Notes: generated from the sequence alone by a model not told the origin. Positions 17,347 to 26,416 are shown, numbered from the stretch's first letter. The stretch: 64,000 bases of DNA from Antarctobacter sediminis (GCF_019218285.1 NZ_JAHUZG010000002.1:1054001-1118000); one strand, 5' to 3'. Numbers and translations: made by a program.

Positions 17347-18198
17347 ATGAGCGTCTTGGAGCGCGCCTTTGACAGGGCCCGGGCAACGCGGGCCCGCGTC
17401 GTCTTTCCAGAGATGGAAGATCCTCGCGTGGCCGGTGCCTGCGCACGGCTAAAGGCCGAAGGGCTGGCAGAGCCTGTGGGACTGGCACCGCCATCAGACG
17501 CCATGGTCTGTGCTTTGGTAGATGGTCGCGGCATGAAAGAAGGTGTCGCCAGGCGGATGCTGGACCGGCCGCTATACCGCGCCGCGGCCATGGTGGCCGC
17601 CGGAGAGGCCGAAGCCATGGTGGCCGGGGCCGATGCGCCCACGCGGCGGGTGATCGAGGCGGCCGCTATCGGAATCGGATTGGCGGACGGGGTGGCCCTG
17701 CCCTCCTCCTGTTTCGTGATGGTTCTGCCCAATGGCCAAGAGCTGATCTTTGCCGATTGCGCCGTGAACGTGGCACCGGAGGCCGAGGGGCTGGCAGCGA
17801 TCGCGCGTGCCTCGGCACGTACGGCGCGGGCCCTGCTGGGAGAGTCGCGGGTAGCTTTCCTGTCCTTCTCGACCGGCAGCAGCGGCGCAGGCGACAGCGT
17901 CGACCGGGTGCGCAAAGCGGCAGAACTGACCGGGTTTGCCGGACCGCTGCAAGCAGATGCCGCCTTGAACCCGGTCATCGCCGCCAAAAAGGGGCTGGGA
18001 CAGGGCGATGCAAATGTGCTGATCTTTCCCGATCTCGATAGCGGCAATATCGGGTACAAGCTGGTGCAGGAACTGGCCGGGGCGCAGGCGCTGGGGCCGA
18101 TCCTGCAAGGCTTTCGCAAACCGGTCTGCGACCTGTCCCGAGGCGCGACCGAAGACGACATCGTTGCGGCGACCGCCGTCACGCTGGCGCTGACCTGA
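17347..18198 (+). CDS. pta: Phosphate acetyltransferase (short form)
   Basis: 283 residues, the catalytic domain only, as in short Pta enzymes. It converts acetyl phosphate and CoA to acetyl-CoA and phosphate. Landmarks include VVFPEMEDPRV, VAGADAPTRRVIEAA, the FLSFSTGSSG loop and the C-terminal VLIFPDLDSGNIGYKLVQ. The ATG at 17347 is preferred over a GTG at 17338 because GGGAGG ends nine bases before it. Near xsc it would recover the acetyl phosphate made from sulfoacetaldehyde. It converges with ackA, four bases apart. Confidence 0.9.
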   Translation: MSVLERAFDRARATRARVVFPEMEDPRVAGACARLKAEGLAEPVGLAPPSDAMVCALVDGRGMKEGVARRMLDRPLYRAAAMVAAGEAEAMVAGADAPTRRVIEAAAIGIGLADGVALPSSCFVMVLPNGQELIFADCAVNVAPEAEGLAAIARASARTARALLGESRVAFLSFSTGSSGAGDSVDRVRKAAELTGFAGPLQADAALNPVIAAKKGLGQGDANVLIFPDLDSGNIGYKLVQELAGAQALGPILQGFRKPVCDLSRGATEDDIVAATAVTLALT

Positions 18199-18202
18199 GC
18201 CG

Positions 18203-19351
18203 TCATCCCAGCACCTGCAAGGCGGCTTTGGCAATTACGCGCTCTTCCTGCGCCGGGATCACCCAGACCGAAACCCCGGAACCGTCTTGATGCAGTCGGG
18301 GGGCATTGCGGGCATTTCTTTCGGCGTCAAAGGACGCTCCGGCCCAGCGCAACCCGTCCAGGATCGCCGCCCGGACCTGGGCCGCGTTTTCACCGATGCC
18401 ACCGGTGAATACGATGGCGTCCACCCCTTCCATCGCGGCGAGCAGGCTGCCGGCGTGGCGACGGGCCCAATAGGTAAAATGGGCTATCGCAAACCGGCTG
18501 GCCGGATCGTCGCTAGCCTCCAGTCTGCGCATGTCAGAGGTGCCGCCCGACAACCCGGCCAGGCCGGATTGATGGTTCAGCAGGTGGCGCGCCCCGTCGA
18601 TACCACGCTCTTCGGCAAGACGCAGAACGGCGTTGGGGTCGATCGCGCCGCAACGGGTTCCCATGGTCAGCCCGTCGGTGGGGGAATAGCCCATGGTGGT
18701 CGCCACGCTCTGCCCTTTGTGGATCGCACAGGCCGAGGCCCCGTTACCAAGGTGAAAGGCCAGAACCCTTTCGGGCAATTTACCGTTCAACTCGGCCAAC
18801 CGCGTCACCAGCCCCGCGTAGCTGAGCCCATGAAAGCCATAGCGCCGGATGCCCGCCTCGACGCAATCGGCAGGCAAGGCATAACGATGCGCAACCTCCG
18901 GATTCGTGGCGTGGAACCCGGTATCGAAACAGGCAACCTGTGGCAGCTCCGGGGCAAATGTCCCGACCGCCCGCATTGCGGCAAGGTGGTGCGGATTGTG
19001 CAGCGGTGCCAAAGGTACACAGCGCGCAATCTCTGCCTCGATCTCGGGGGTGATCCGCGCGGGTGCAGTCAAGCTTGGCCCGCCATGCACCACCCGGTGC
19101 CCGACAACGCGCAGCGATGAAACCGCCACACCCTGCACCTTGAGCGCCTGAAACAGGACGGCAAGCCCCGCCCGATGATCCGGCGCGGCGACCTCTTGCC
19201 GCGACGGCCCCATGCGCAGTTCAGCCCGCGAACCAAGCCCTTCGACACCCCCGCGCAAAACCTCGCGCAGTGCGGTGTCGAAAAGAACGGATTTGATCGA
19301 GGAAGACCCGACGTTCAGGACGAGCACCTCGCCAGCCGTCGGGTCCGCCAT
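18203..19351 (-). CDS. ackA: Acetate kinase
   Basis: 382 residues. It interconverts acetyl phosphate + ADP and acetate + ATP. The N-terminal phosphate loop VLNVGSSSIKS, the HRVVHGG segment, FDTGFH, RRYGFHGLSY and FTGGIGENA are all present and in order. The start is three bases after the xsc stop, so it is the second gene of an xsc-ackA operon. This gives the cell an ATP-yielding exit for Xsc-derived acetyl phosphate in addition to Pta. Confidence 0.93.
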   Translation of the reverse strand: MADPTAGEVLVLNVGSSSIKSVLFDTALREVLRGGVEGLGSRAELRMGPSRQEVAAPDHRAGLAVLFQALKVQGVAVSSLRVVGHRVVHGGPSLTAPARITPEIEAEIARCVPLAPLHNPHHLAAMRAVGTFAPELPQVACFDTGFHATNPEVAHRYALPADCVEAGIRRYGFHGLSYAGLVTRLAELNGKLPERVLAFHLGNGASACAIHKGQSVATTMGYSPTDGLTMGTRCGAIDPNAVLRLAEERGIDGARHLLNHQSGLAGLSGGTSDMRRLEASDDPASRFAIAHFTYWARRHAGSLLAAMEGVDAIVFTGGIGENAAQVRAAILDGLRWAGASFDAERNARNAPRLHQDGSGVSVWVIPAQEERVIAKAALQVLG

Positions 19352-19354
19352 GGA

Positions 19355-21148
19355 TTATTCCGCCGCTTTGGCGGGGGTCTGGGGACGCATGTCCGAGGCG
19401 TCGATCCCCGCCACGACAACCGGTTTCTTCATCGCATCGCGACGGAAGGGCTCGCCCAGTTCCTGGTTGATCAGCGCCTCGATCAGCGTGGTCACGCCAT
19501 TTTCCATCTGGTCCTTCACCGCCTGTTTCAGCGCCTCGGTCAGCTCGTCCATGGTGCGTGCGACCACGCCTTTCAGACCGCAGGCATTGGCGATCCCGGC
19601 ATAGCTCACATCATCGTCCAGTTCTGTCCCGACAAAGTTGTCGTCATACCACAGGGTCGAGTTCCGCTTTTCCGCCCCCCACTGGTAATTGCGAAAGACG
19701 ATCTGCGTCACCGGCGGCCATTCCTCTCGGCCAATGGCAGTCAGCTCGTTCACCGCGATGCCAAAGGCCCCGTCCCCGGCAAACCCCACCACCGGCACAT
19801 CCGGGCAGCCGATCTTGGCCCCGATGATCGAGGGCAGACCATAGCCGCAGGGCCCGAACAGACCCGGCGCAAGATATTTGCGGCCCTCGTCAAAGGACGG
19901 ATAGGCATTGCCGATGGCACAGTTGTTGCCAATGTCCGAGCTGATGATCGCCTCACGCGGCAGGGCGCTCTGGATCGCGCGCCAGGCCATGCGCGGGCTC
20001 ATCCACTCGGGCTTGGCATCGCGGGCGCGCTGGTTCCAGCTGGTGCCGGGGTCGTCATCCTCGTGGTCCATGCTGGACAACTGCTGTGCCCAGCGGCTCT
20101 TGGCTTCGGCGATCTTTGCCTTGCGGTCTGCGCGCCCTTCGTCACCCGCCGTATCCGACAGTTGTGCCAGAATACCCGAGGCCACCTTGGCCGCATCTCC
20201 GACGACCCCGACGCTGATCTTCTTGGTCAGCCCGATGCGATCGGGGTTGATGTCCACCTGGATCACCTTGGCCCCGGTCGGCCAGTATTCCATCCCGTAG
20301 CCCGGCAGGGTCGAGAAGGGATTCAGGCGCGTGCCCAGCGCCAGCACAACGTCCGCCTCTTTGATCAGCTCCATCGCCGCCTTGGACCCGTTGTAGCCCA
20401 AAGGCCCCGCAAACAGCGGATGCCCACCCGGGAAGGCGTCATTGTGCTGGTAGCCCACGCAAACCGGTGCATCCAACCGCTCGGCCAGCGCCATGCTGGC
20501 GGCAATCCCGCCCTCGGACAGGACCGTGCCCGCACCGTTCAGGATCACCGGGTTCTTCGCGCCAGACAAAAGCGCCGCCGCCTGAGCAACCGAGCTTTCG
20601 CCACCCGAAGACCGTTCAAACTCGATCGGCTCGGGGATCTCGATGTCGATGACCTGGGTCCAGTAATCACGCGGCACGTTGATCTGCGCGGGGGCGCTGG
20701 CGCGCTTGGCCTGCGCAATCACGCGGGTCAGCACCTCTGCGATGCGAGACGGGTCGCGGACCTCTTCCTGGTAGGCAACCATGTCCTCGAACAGCTTCAT
20801 CTGCTCGACTTCCTGGAAACCGCCCTGCCCGATGGTCTTGTTCGCGGCCTGCGGCGTCACCAACAACAGCGGTGTGTGGTTCCAATAGGCCGTCTTTACC
20901 GGGGTGACAAAATTGGTGATGCCCGGACCATTCTGGGCGATCATCATGCTCATCTTGCCAGAGGCGCGGGTATACCCGTCCGCCATGAACCCGCCGGACC
21001 CTTCGTGCGCGCAATCCCAGAACATGATGCCCGCCTTCGGGAACAGGTCGGAAATCGGCATGAAAGCCGACCCGATGATCCCGAAAGCATGTTCGATCCC
21101 ATGACGCTGAAGCACTTTCACAAAGGCTTCTTCGGTGGTCATCTTCAT
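19355..21148 (-). CDS. xsc: Sulfoacetaldehyde acetyltransferase
   Basis: 597 residues, thiamine-diphosphate enzyme. It converts sulfoacetaldehyde and phosphate to acetyl phosphate and sulfite, the desulfonating step in taurine and related sulfonate breakdown. The pyrimidine-binding domain has the catalytic Glu region CAHEGSGGFMADGY. The central domain is around residues 190-330. The C-terminal cofactor motif begins GDGAFGIAVNELTAI and ends with the Mg ligand region RNYQWGAEKRN. The long agreement with known Xsc (IGSAFMPISDLFPKAGI) makes the assignment firm. No taurine transporter or taurine dehydrogenase is in the window. Confidence 0.95.
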   Translation of the reverse strand: MKMTTEEAFVKVLQRHGIEHAFGIIGSAFMPISDLFPKAGIMFWDCAHEGSGGFMADGYTRASGKMSMMIAQNGPGITNFVTPVKTAYWNHTPLLLVTPQAANKTIGQGGFQEVEQMKLFEDMVAYQEEVRDPSRIAEVLTRVIAQAKRASAPAQINVPRDYWTQVIDIEIPEPIEFERSSGGESSVAQAAALLSGAKNPVILNGAGTVLSEGGIAASMALAERLDAPVCVGYQHNDAFPGGHPLFAGPLGYNGSKAAMELIKEADVVLALGTRLNPFSTLPGYGMEYWPTGAKVIQVDINPDRIGLTKKISVGVVGDAAKVASGILAQLSDTAGDEGRADRKAKIAEAKSRWAQQLSSMDHEDDDPGTSWNQRARDAKPEWMSPRMAWRAIQSALPREAIISSDIGNNCAIGNAYPSFDEGRKYLAPGLFGPCGYGLPSIIGAKIGCPDVPVVGFAGDGAFGIAVNELTAIGREEWPPVTQIVFRNYQWGAEKRNSTLWYDDNFVGTELDDDVSYAGIANACGLKGVVARTMDELTEALKQAVKDQMENGVTTLIEALINQELGEPFRRDAMKKPVVVAGIDASDMRPQTPAKAAE

Positions 21149-21171
21149 TGGCCGCGCTCCCCAAGCAAAGG

Positions 21172-21192
21172 CGCCGGCAAGGACCGCCGGCG
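21172..21192. other. Hairpin in the xsc upstream region
   Basis: CGCCGGC (21172-21178) pairs perfectly with GCCGGCG (21186-21192) around seven bases, starting 24 bases before the xsc start. No T-run follows. It may be an untranslated-leader hairpin for xsc. Confidence 0.4.
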
Positions 21193-21279
21193 ATTGAAGG
21201 GCAATCTATCGGCGCGATTTCACAGCGGATAGGGCCAGTTGAAAACGCCGATTAAGACCAGATTCGCCAAGCCCAACGG

Positions 21280-21936
21280 TCAATACGCCGCCCAAAGCCC
21301 GATACCGCCAACAGCCACAAGGCTGCTGGCCCAAAGCACATCCAGATTGAACCATCCGCGGGTCAGGAACTTCAGCCCCACCCAGTGATAGATCGCCAGC
21401 GCCAGACCGCCACCCGCAAGGGCCATAGCCGCCGTATGAGCCATGGCCACTCCCAGCGCCGTGCCCGCGTGCTCTGCCATCAAGACACCCACCGCCTGAT
21501 GCCCCGCCCCCTCGGCATCCAGATCACAAAGCCCAAGGTAGATGGGCACCAACATCAACCCGGCCCCATGCGCCAGCGCCGCAAGGAACGACCACAACGC
21601 CAGCCGCGACGGCGGCACCCGGGCCAGCATCCTCGGATGACGCCGGTTGACCAGCAGGTAAATCCCCATGCCAATCACCAAAAGACCCGCCCCCATGCGG
21701 ATCTCCCGCTCCCAGTCCACCAACACGGCCATCGCGGTAAAAGGCAAAAGGATCGCGGCCATGGCCAGAAAGTGGCCCGCCGACAAGAGACCCAGCGCCC
21801 GCCACAAGGCCACGCGGCGCCGCTCCATCAAAGCCGCCGATACCGCAAGCGGCCAGCCCATCCCCGGGTTCACCCCGTGATAGACCCCCGCCAGCAGAAC
21901 CGCCCCCCAAAGCGCCCAAAGCGACTCGCCGCTCAC
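21280..21936 (-). CDS. Polytopic membrane protein of unknown function
   Basis: 218 residues with about six transmembrane helices. The first contains VYHGVNPGMGWPLAVSAAL, with a His and Asn inside the membrane, and a later helix has ALAHGAGLMLVP. The polar HxxN and HG motifs in helices recall metal or small-solute exporters of the NicO/LysE type, but the NicO HAxDADH signature is missing, so I do not assign it. It follows the SBP56 gene in the same direction, separated by a repeat, and precedes xsc. Confidence 0.6.
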   Translation of the reverse strand: MSGESLWALWGAVLLAGVYHGVNPGMGWPLAVSAALMERRRVALWRALGLLSAGHFLAMAAILLPFTAMAVLVDWEREIRMGAGLLVIGMGIYLLVNRRHPRMLARVPPSRLALWSFLAALAHGAGLMLVPIYLGLCDLDAEGAGHQAVGVLMAEHAGTALGVAMAHTAAMALAGGGLALAIYHWVGLKFLTRGWFNLDVLWASSLVAVGGIGLWAAY

Positions 21937-21971
21937 GCGCGCGCCCCTCTACAGGTCACGACTCCCCCTGT

Positions 21972-22029
21972 GCTTCTTCTTGGCAAAAATACTCACCCGC
22001 CAACGGCGGCCCCGCAAGGCCGCCGCCCG
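21972..22029 (-). repeat. Composite hairpin repeat, copy 2
   Basis: The conserved tail (GTGAGTATTTTTGCC then AAGAAGAAGC, read on the minus strand; forward 21972-21998) is preceded by GC-rich stems GGCGGC...GCCGCC. The hairpin part differs in sequence from copies 1 and 3 although the tail is the same. It lies between the SBP56 gene and the membrane-protein gene. Confidence 0.65.
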
Positions 22030-22037
22030 ACCGGGTT

Positions 22038-23444
22038 TCAGACGTTGGGATAACAGAAACTGTCGGTCGAACAGTCGCCCCCTTCCAGCCGGATCTGGTG
22101 GCTGCGATAGCCCGCCGGAAAATCAACGCAGAAATCCTTGTCCAAGGTCAGCCCGCCGTTCTCTCCCACAAGTGCCATGACCATGGCCGCGCCCCGGTCC
22201 CCCGGATAGAACTGGTCGTCCCATGTGGAATACAGCGAGTTGGTCCAGTAGACCCGTTTGCCGTCCCGGCTGATCTCGACCATCTGCGGACCATAGCCGA
22301 AATCCTTTCCCGAAGGATGCGGCGTCTTCTTCACGATGCCGCCGATCTGCACCTTGCCGGCCAGCGTCGGGTTCATCGGGTCGCTGACGTCGTACTGATG
22401 CATCTCGCCCTGCCCCCAGCAGGCGACATAAAGGAACCGGTCATCAAGGCTCAGGTCGATGTCCGTCACCAGCGCGGGCACCGCGCCAAAGCCTTTCAAC
22501 AGGTCCGGCAGATCGTCCGCATCCGCCGGTTGCGGGTCGATGGTGATGGTCTTCTTGGCTTCGAATGTGCCGTCATCCTTCTGCCACCAGGTAAAGATCG
22601 CCCCCTGCAGGTTGGTCGTGTCCACAACCACGCCGACAAAGCCATGCTTTTTCGCCGGGTCATGGGCAGGCCGGACTTCCAGCGCCATCTGGTGGTTTTC
22701 GCCCAGGTCGATGGTCTGCACGTTGCGGCGTTCGCGCAGGTTCCAGAAATGGATCGAATGGCCATATTTGTTGGACAGCAGATCCTCGGGCACGATGCCG
22801 TTTTCGAACTGCGGCGGCAGCGCCCATTCGCTGCTTACCATGTAGTCGCGCGGCAGGTTCCACCAGAAATCGTAATGCTTGTCCTGTTTGCCCCGGTCCA
22901 TTTCATAGCGGCCGAGGATCTCGAAGCTCTCGCAATCGAGGATGAAAATCCCCGGAGGACCATTGGTGCCATCCGCGCCACCACCGCCAAGGGTCGAGAC
23001 ATAGATGCCTTCGGGTCCGCAATGGATCGTGTGCGGACGCGAATAGCCGGTCTTGGCAAAGACCTCTTCGGGTTCGATGATCTTGTGGATCTTGGCCTTC
23101 AGCGGTTCCTTGACGTCGATGACATAGATCCGCGACGACCGGATCCCCGGAATGATGAGATAGCGGCGTTCAAGGAAAGCATGGCCGGTCAGAGGCGACA
23201 ACGCCGAAGAACAGGCGTTCCAGCCGAAATGGTGAAACTCGTCGCCTTTGTAGGGCATGATGACCGTGTGCAGAATCTGGCCATAGGTGTCGGACGACGG
23301 GTTCACATCGACCACTGCCAGCCCGTCAGGCTGCGAAAAATCCGGACTGAGCATAAGGGTAAAGGCAAGCGTTTCGACCGGTGCATCCATCGCCATTCTC
23401 GGCGTCGGATAAAATGTCGGATCGGGCCGGAAGGTTTCATTCAT
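22038..23444 (-). CDS. mtoX: Selenium-binding protein SBP56 / methanethiol oxidase family
   Basis: 468 residues from an ATG with AGGAGG upstream. The SBP56 landmarks run in order: HHFGWNACSSAL near residue 72, RSSRIYVIDV, HTIHCGPEGIYVSTLGGG, FWWNLPRDYMVSSEWA, YGHSIHFWNLRER, VTDIDLSLDDRFLYVACWGQGE and YSTWDDQFYP. Bacterial members oxidise methanethiol to formaldehyde, sulfide and hydrogen peroxide in DMS/DMSP metabolism. The characterised enzyme is exported, but no signal peptide is visible here. The typical SCO1 and MauG-like partner genes are also missing. Family is certain; methanethiol oxidation is likely given the sulfur genes nearby. Confidence 0.85.
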   Translation of the reverse strand: MNETFRPDPTFYPTPRMAMDAPVETLAFTLMLSPDFSQPDGLAVVDVNPSSDTYGQILHTVIMPYKGDEFHHFGWNACSSALSPLTGHAFLERRYLIIPGIRSSRIYVIDVKEPLKAKIHKIIEPEEVFAKTGYSRPHTIHCGPEGIYVSTLGGGGADGTNGPPGIFILDCESFEILGRYEMDRGKQDKHYDFWWNLPRDYMVSSEWALPPQFENGIVPEDLLSNKYGHSIHFWNLRERRNVQTIDLGENHQMALEVRPAHDPAKKHGFVGVVVDTTNLQGAIFTWWQKDDGTFEAKKTITIDPQPADADDLPDLLKGFGAVPALVTDIDLSLDDRFLYVACWGQGEMHQYDVSDPMNPTLAGKVQIGGIVKKTPHPSGKDFGYGPQMVEISRDGKRVYWTNSLYSTWDDQFYPGDRGAAMVMALVGENGGLTLDKDFCVDFPAGYRSHQIRLEGGDCSTDSFCYPNV

Positions 23445-23564
23445 GGCGTTTCTCCTCCTGTCAAAATAGAAAGCGCTGCCCTTTGAAGGCGGTCGTTAAT
23501 TTGGCAAACGAGATAAAAACTTGGGCCAAGTAGGCCTCAGCCCCAACCATGGGTCAATGATTCC

Positions 23565-23583
23565 CTGCGACGCTGCGTCGCAG
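23565..23583. other. Perfect hairpin downstream of the first glycosyltransferase
   Basis: CTGCGACG pairs with CGTCGCAG around CTG, an 8-bp stem 10 bases past the stop of the minus-strand glycosyltransferase at 23593. No U-tract follows on either strand, so it is a hairpin of uncertain role at the left edge of the polysaccharide locus. Confidence 0.45.
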
Positions 23584-23592
23584 CAGGCAAGA

Positions 23593-24777
23593 TCAGCGAC
23601 TGTCGGTTTCGCAGCGCTTGCGGGCAACGGCCTCGTGCAGCAGGTCCGCGCAACGTCGCCCCCAGGCGTCCCAGTTCAGATGGCTCTCGAACTCTTGCCG
23701 GGCCGACAGGCTTAACCGCAGATATGCCTCGGGATCGGCAATATAGCCCCGGATGATCGCCGCGAAATCTCCGGCCCCGGCACCTGCGGGCAACGCGTGG
23801 CCCGTAACACCATTGCGCACCGGGACGCCGCCGACCGCGAGGCACAGCGCCGGCAGGCCGTGCGCGGCTGCTTCGCAAAAGGCGAAACCGTAGGATTCGA
23901 ACGACGGCATGACCAAGAAATGCGCTTGGGACAGGGCGGCATCGAACAACGCCAGCTCCTCGGGCACCGCTTTGTTCAATTGCGGATGCACGGTGACAAA
24001 CTCATTGAGATGGAACTCTGGCGGGACGCAGCCGATCACCGTCAGTTGCGCATCCACGCCCGCATCGCGCAGCGCCATCATCGTGTCAAAGGCCACCGGC
24101 CCGCCCTTGGCAAACCAGTTGCGCCCGATCACCAACAGGCGCAGCGGACCATCGGGGCAAAGCGCGCGCGGAGGCGGCGCTGGCGGCGTCGCAATATTGG
24201 CCCCCCAAGGCACCAGATGACTGATGCCCGGATCGATGCCGTACCGGTCCTCTACCGCGTCTTTCAGCCATTGCGACGGCCAGAGCAGCAGGTCCGCCTG
24301 TTGCAGCGCGGCGCGTTCCTGCCGCTCCACCCAGCCGTCCAACAAATGGCCCAGCGCAAAAACCCGCTTGTGCGCCTGTCCCACTTCGGAGAGGCGATAA
24401 ACCGTCTGCGTGGCGTCCGAGGTAAAGGCCGTGACCACCCCCTTTGGCGGACGCACCCCGGCCAATGCATGCAAGGCATAGGCCCCGAACAGAACGTCAA
24501 ACTCTTGGCGTTTCAGCTCGGCCTCGATCCCGCGCGCGATCACCCGGCGCAGGGCGTAATGCGCCCGCCAGCGCGCACGCAGGTTCACCGCCTCGGGCAT
24601 GGCATGGATCAACCGCCGCAGCGGTTCGGCCAGCGCCCAGGATTGCGGCAGGATCGTCACCTCTCCGGCGTGCGCCCTCAGGGCGTCGAAGATCCGAGCG
24701 TTCCCCCCGGAATAAAGGTTTCTGTCCAAAGGGGACATGTCACAGAGATAGGCGATGCGCAGCGGGGATCGGGCCAT
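23593..24777 (-). CDS. Glycosyltransferase, GT4-like
   Basis: 394 residues, GT-B fold. The N-terminal domain opens RIAYLCDMSPLDRNLYSGGN. The C-terminal donor-binding domain has VIGRNWFAKGG near residue 220 and the E-x7-E element around SFESYGFAFCEAAAHGLP near residue 295. It transfers a sugar from a nucleotide donor, probably onto the repeat unit of the surface polysaccharide. It is the leftmost gene of the locus and is divergent from the polymerase at 25001 across 223 bases. Confidence 0.85.
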   Translation of the reverse strand: MARSPLRIAYLCDMSPLDRNLYSGGNARIFDALRAHAGEVTILPQSWALAEPLRRLIHAMPEAVNLRARWRAHYALRRVIARGIEAELKRQEFDVLFGAYALHALAGVRPPKGVVTAFTSDATQTVYRLSEVGQAHKRVFALGHLLDGWVERQERAALQQADLLLWPSQWLKDAVEDRYGIDPGISHLVPWGANIATPPAPPPRALCPDGPLRLLVIGRNWFAKGGPVAFDTMMALRDAGVDAQLTVIGCVPPEFHLNEFVTVHPQLNKAVPEELALFDAALSQAHFLVMPSFESYGFAFCEAAAHGLPALCLAVGGVPVRNGVTGHALPAGAGAGDFAAIIRGYIADPEAYLRLSLSARQEFESHLNWDAWGRRCADLLHEAVARKRCETDSR

Positions 24778-24887
24778 GATGTGCCAGTCTTGCCTGTCCG
24801 TCCTAGGGGTCCGTCCCCCATGCTATCAGAACCCGGCGATTTTGCGGCACCCCTGCGGATTTCCCGCAACAGCGCGCCGCACCCGGC

Positions 24888-24901
24888 CGAATTGTGGCCA
24901 T
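24888..24901 (+). promoter_or_regulatory. Shared polysaccharide-locus motif, site A
   Basis: CGAATTGTGGCCAT lies in the divergent gap between the GT4 gene and the polymerase gene. The identical 14-mer is at 34151. Related sequences are at 59122, 56688 (minus) and 40723 (minus). Confidence 0.45.
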
Positions 24902-25000
24902 TTCCACGCTTTTGGCCCAATGCAGCCGCGACTTTGCCCCAGCGCGTTGCTAGTCAGATGCGAACCCGGCGCATCTCCGCGCCCAAACCGCAAAGCGACC

Positions 25001-26404
25001 ATGCCCAACCAGATCGCCTTCCTTGCACTGGCGGCAAGCCCGATCTTCGTGGCCGTGATGATGTCGCGGCTGCCGTTGGATCGTGCGATCATCTGGTCGC
25101 TGATGCTGTGCTATCTCTTCCTGCCGGAACCGCCCGCGGTCTTCGATTTCCCGATGATGCCGCCCTTGGACAAGCACAACATCCCCGCACTCATGGCCTT
25201 TGCCGTCACGCTCTGGCGAAGCGAGACCAACGGCCCGTTGCTGCCACGATCCGTGATGGCCAGAGTGTTGTTGCTGACCTTTATCTTTTCTCCGGTCATG
25301 ACCGTGCTGACCAATGGCGAGCCGGTGTTTTTCGGCCTTGTCGGACTGCCCGCGCTGGGGCTCAAGGATGCGGCCGCGCTGGTGCTGGAGCAGTTCCTGA
25401 TGGTGCTGCCCTTCCTGCTGGCCCGCCAGCATCTGGCCCATGGCGGCGCGCAACGCGAACTGATGCGCGCACTGATGATCGGCGGGCTGATCTATACCCC
25501 GCTGATGTTGATGGAAATTCGCCTGTCCCCACAGCTGAACAGCTGGGTCTACGGCTACTTCCAGCACTATTTCGCCCAGACGATCCGGTTTGGCGGCTAT
25601 CGCCCCATCGTCTTTCTTTACCACGGGATCTGGGTTGCCTTCTTCCTGATGACCTCCGTTGTATCGGCCTGGGCGCTGTGGCGCTGGCACAAGGGATCCG
25701 GCCGGCTCAAGATGCTGGCAATCGCAATGTATCTCACGCTGATCCTGATCATGGCGAAATCCCTTGGCGCGCTGATCTTCATGGCAATGCTTGTCCCGCT
25801 GGTTGTCCTGCTGACACCCCGGACACAGGTCCGCATTGCGCTGGTGATCGGTGCCATCGCGCTTGCCTACCCGATCCTCAAGGGCGCAGATCTCGTTCCG
25901 CAGGAACAGATGCTGGCACAGGCCGAAAAGATCGACCCGGACCGCGCCGGATCTCTCCGTTTTCGGTTCCAGAACGAAGATACCCTGCTGGAGCGCGCCT
26001 ACATCAAACCCGTCTTTGGCTGGGGCAGCTGGGGCCGCAACCACATCCTCGACCCGTTCAGCGGTGCGATCCTGACGGTGACGGACGGATTTTGGATCGT
26101 GTCCATCGGCACCTACGGCTGGGTGGGTTTCCTTGCCCAGTTCGGGCTTCTTCTTTGGCCGCTTGTCCTGATCTGGCGATCCATGACTGGCCATGGGTCC
26201 GATGTGATTTCTCCCTTTGTCGGACCGCTTAGCCTGATGTTGGCGATCAACGTGGCCGACATGATCCCCAACGCCACGCTTACCCCACTGTCATGGCTGA
26301 TGGCGGGCGCGCTGACCGGCTATGCCGAACGGCTGCACAGGGCGGCACCTTCGGTCCGGCACGTGTCGGCCCGCAGCCGCCTGCGACGCCGAACCGTGAT
26401 GTAG
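25001..26404 (+). CDS. Wzy/O-antigen-ligase-like membrane protein
   Basis: 467 residues with about ten to eleven hydrophobic helices. A large periplasmic loop lies around residues 290-350 (AEKIDPDRAGSLRFRF...PVFGWGSWGRN), the hallmark of Wzy polymerases and WaaL ligases. It would join polysaccharide repeat units at the periplasmic face. The ATG at 25001 was chosen because a longer frame runs through the GT4 promoter region; no strong ribosome-binding site is visible. With wzx-like and wzz-like genes in the locus, a Wzx/Wzy pathway is likely. Confidence 0.75.
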   Translation: MPNQIAFLALAASPIFVAVMMSRLPLDRAIIWSLMLCYLFLPEPPAVFDFPMMPPLDKHNIPALMAFAVTLWRSETNGPLLPRSVMARVLLLTFIFSPVMTVLTNGEPVFFGLVGLPALGLKDAAALVLEQFLMVLPFLLARQHLAHGGAQRELMRALMIGGLIYTPLMLMEIRLSPQLNSWVYGYFQHYFAQTIRFGGYRPIVFLYHGIWVAFFLMTSVVSAWALWRWHKGSGRLKMLAIAMYLTLILIMAKSLGALIFMAMLVPLVVLLTPRTQVRIALVIGAIALAYPILKGADLVPQEQMLAQAEKIDPDRAGSLRFRFQNEDTLLERAYIKPVFGWGSWGRNHILDPFSGAILTVTDGFWIVSIGTYGWVGFLAQFGLLLWPLVLIWRSMTGHGSDVISPFVGPLSLMLAINVADMIPNATLTPLSWLMAGALTGYAERLHRAAPSVRHVSARSRLRRRTVM

Positions 26405-26416
26405 AAAGGGCCTTTC

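Noticed and set aside
21280-21936. Assignment of the polytopic membrane protein as a NicO/RcnA nickel-cobalt exporter
   Set aside because: The helix has HGVNPGMG, not the HAxDADH signature of that family, so only a membrane protein of unknown function is supported.
23565-23583. Perfect hairpin as a rho-independent terminator of the first glycosyltransferase gene
   Set aside because: No T-run follows the stem on either strand. It is listed only as a hairpin.
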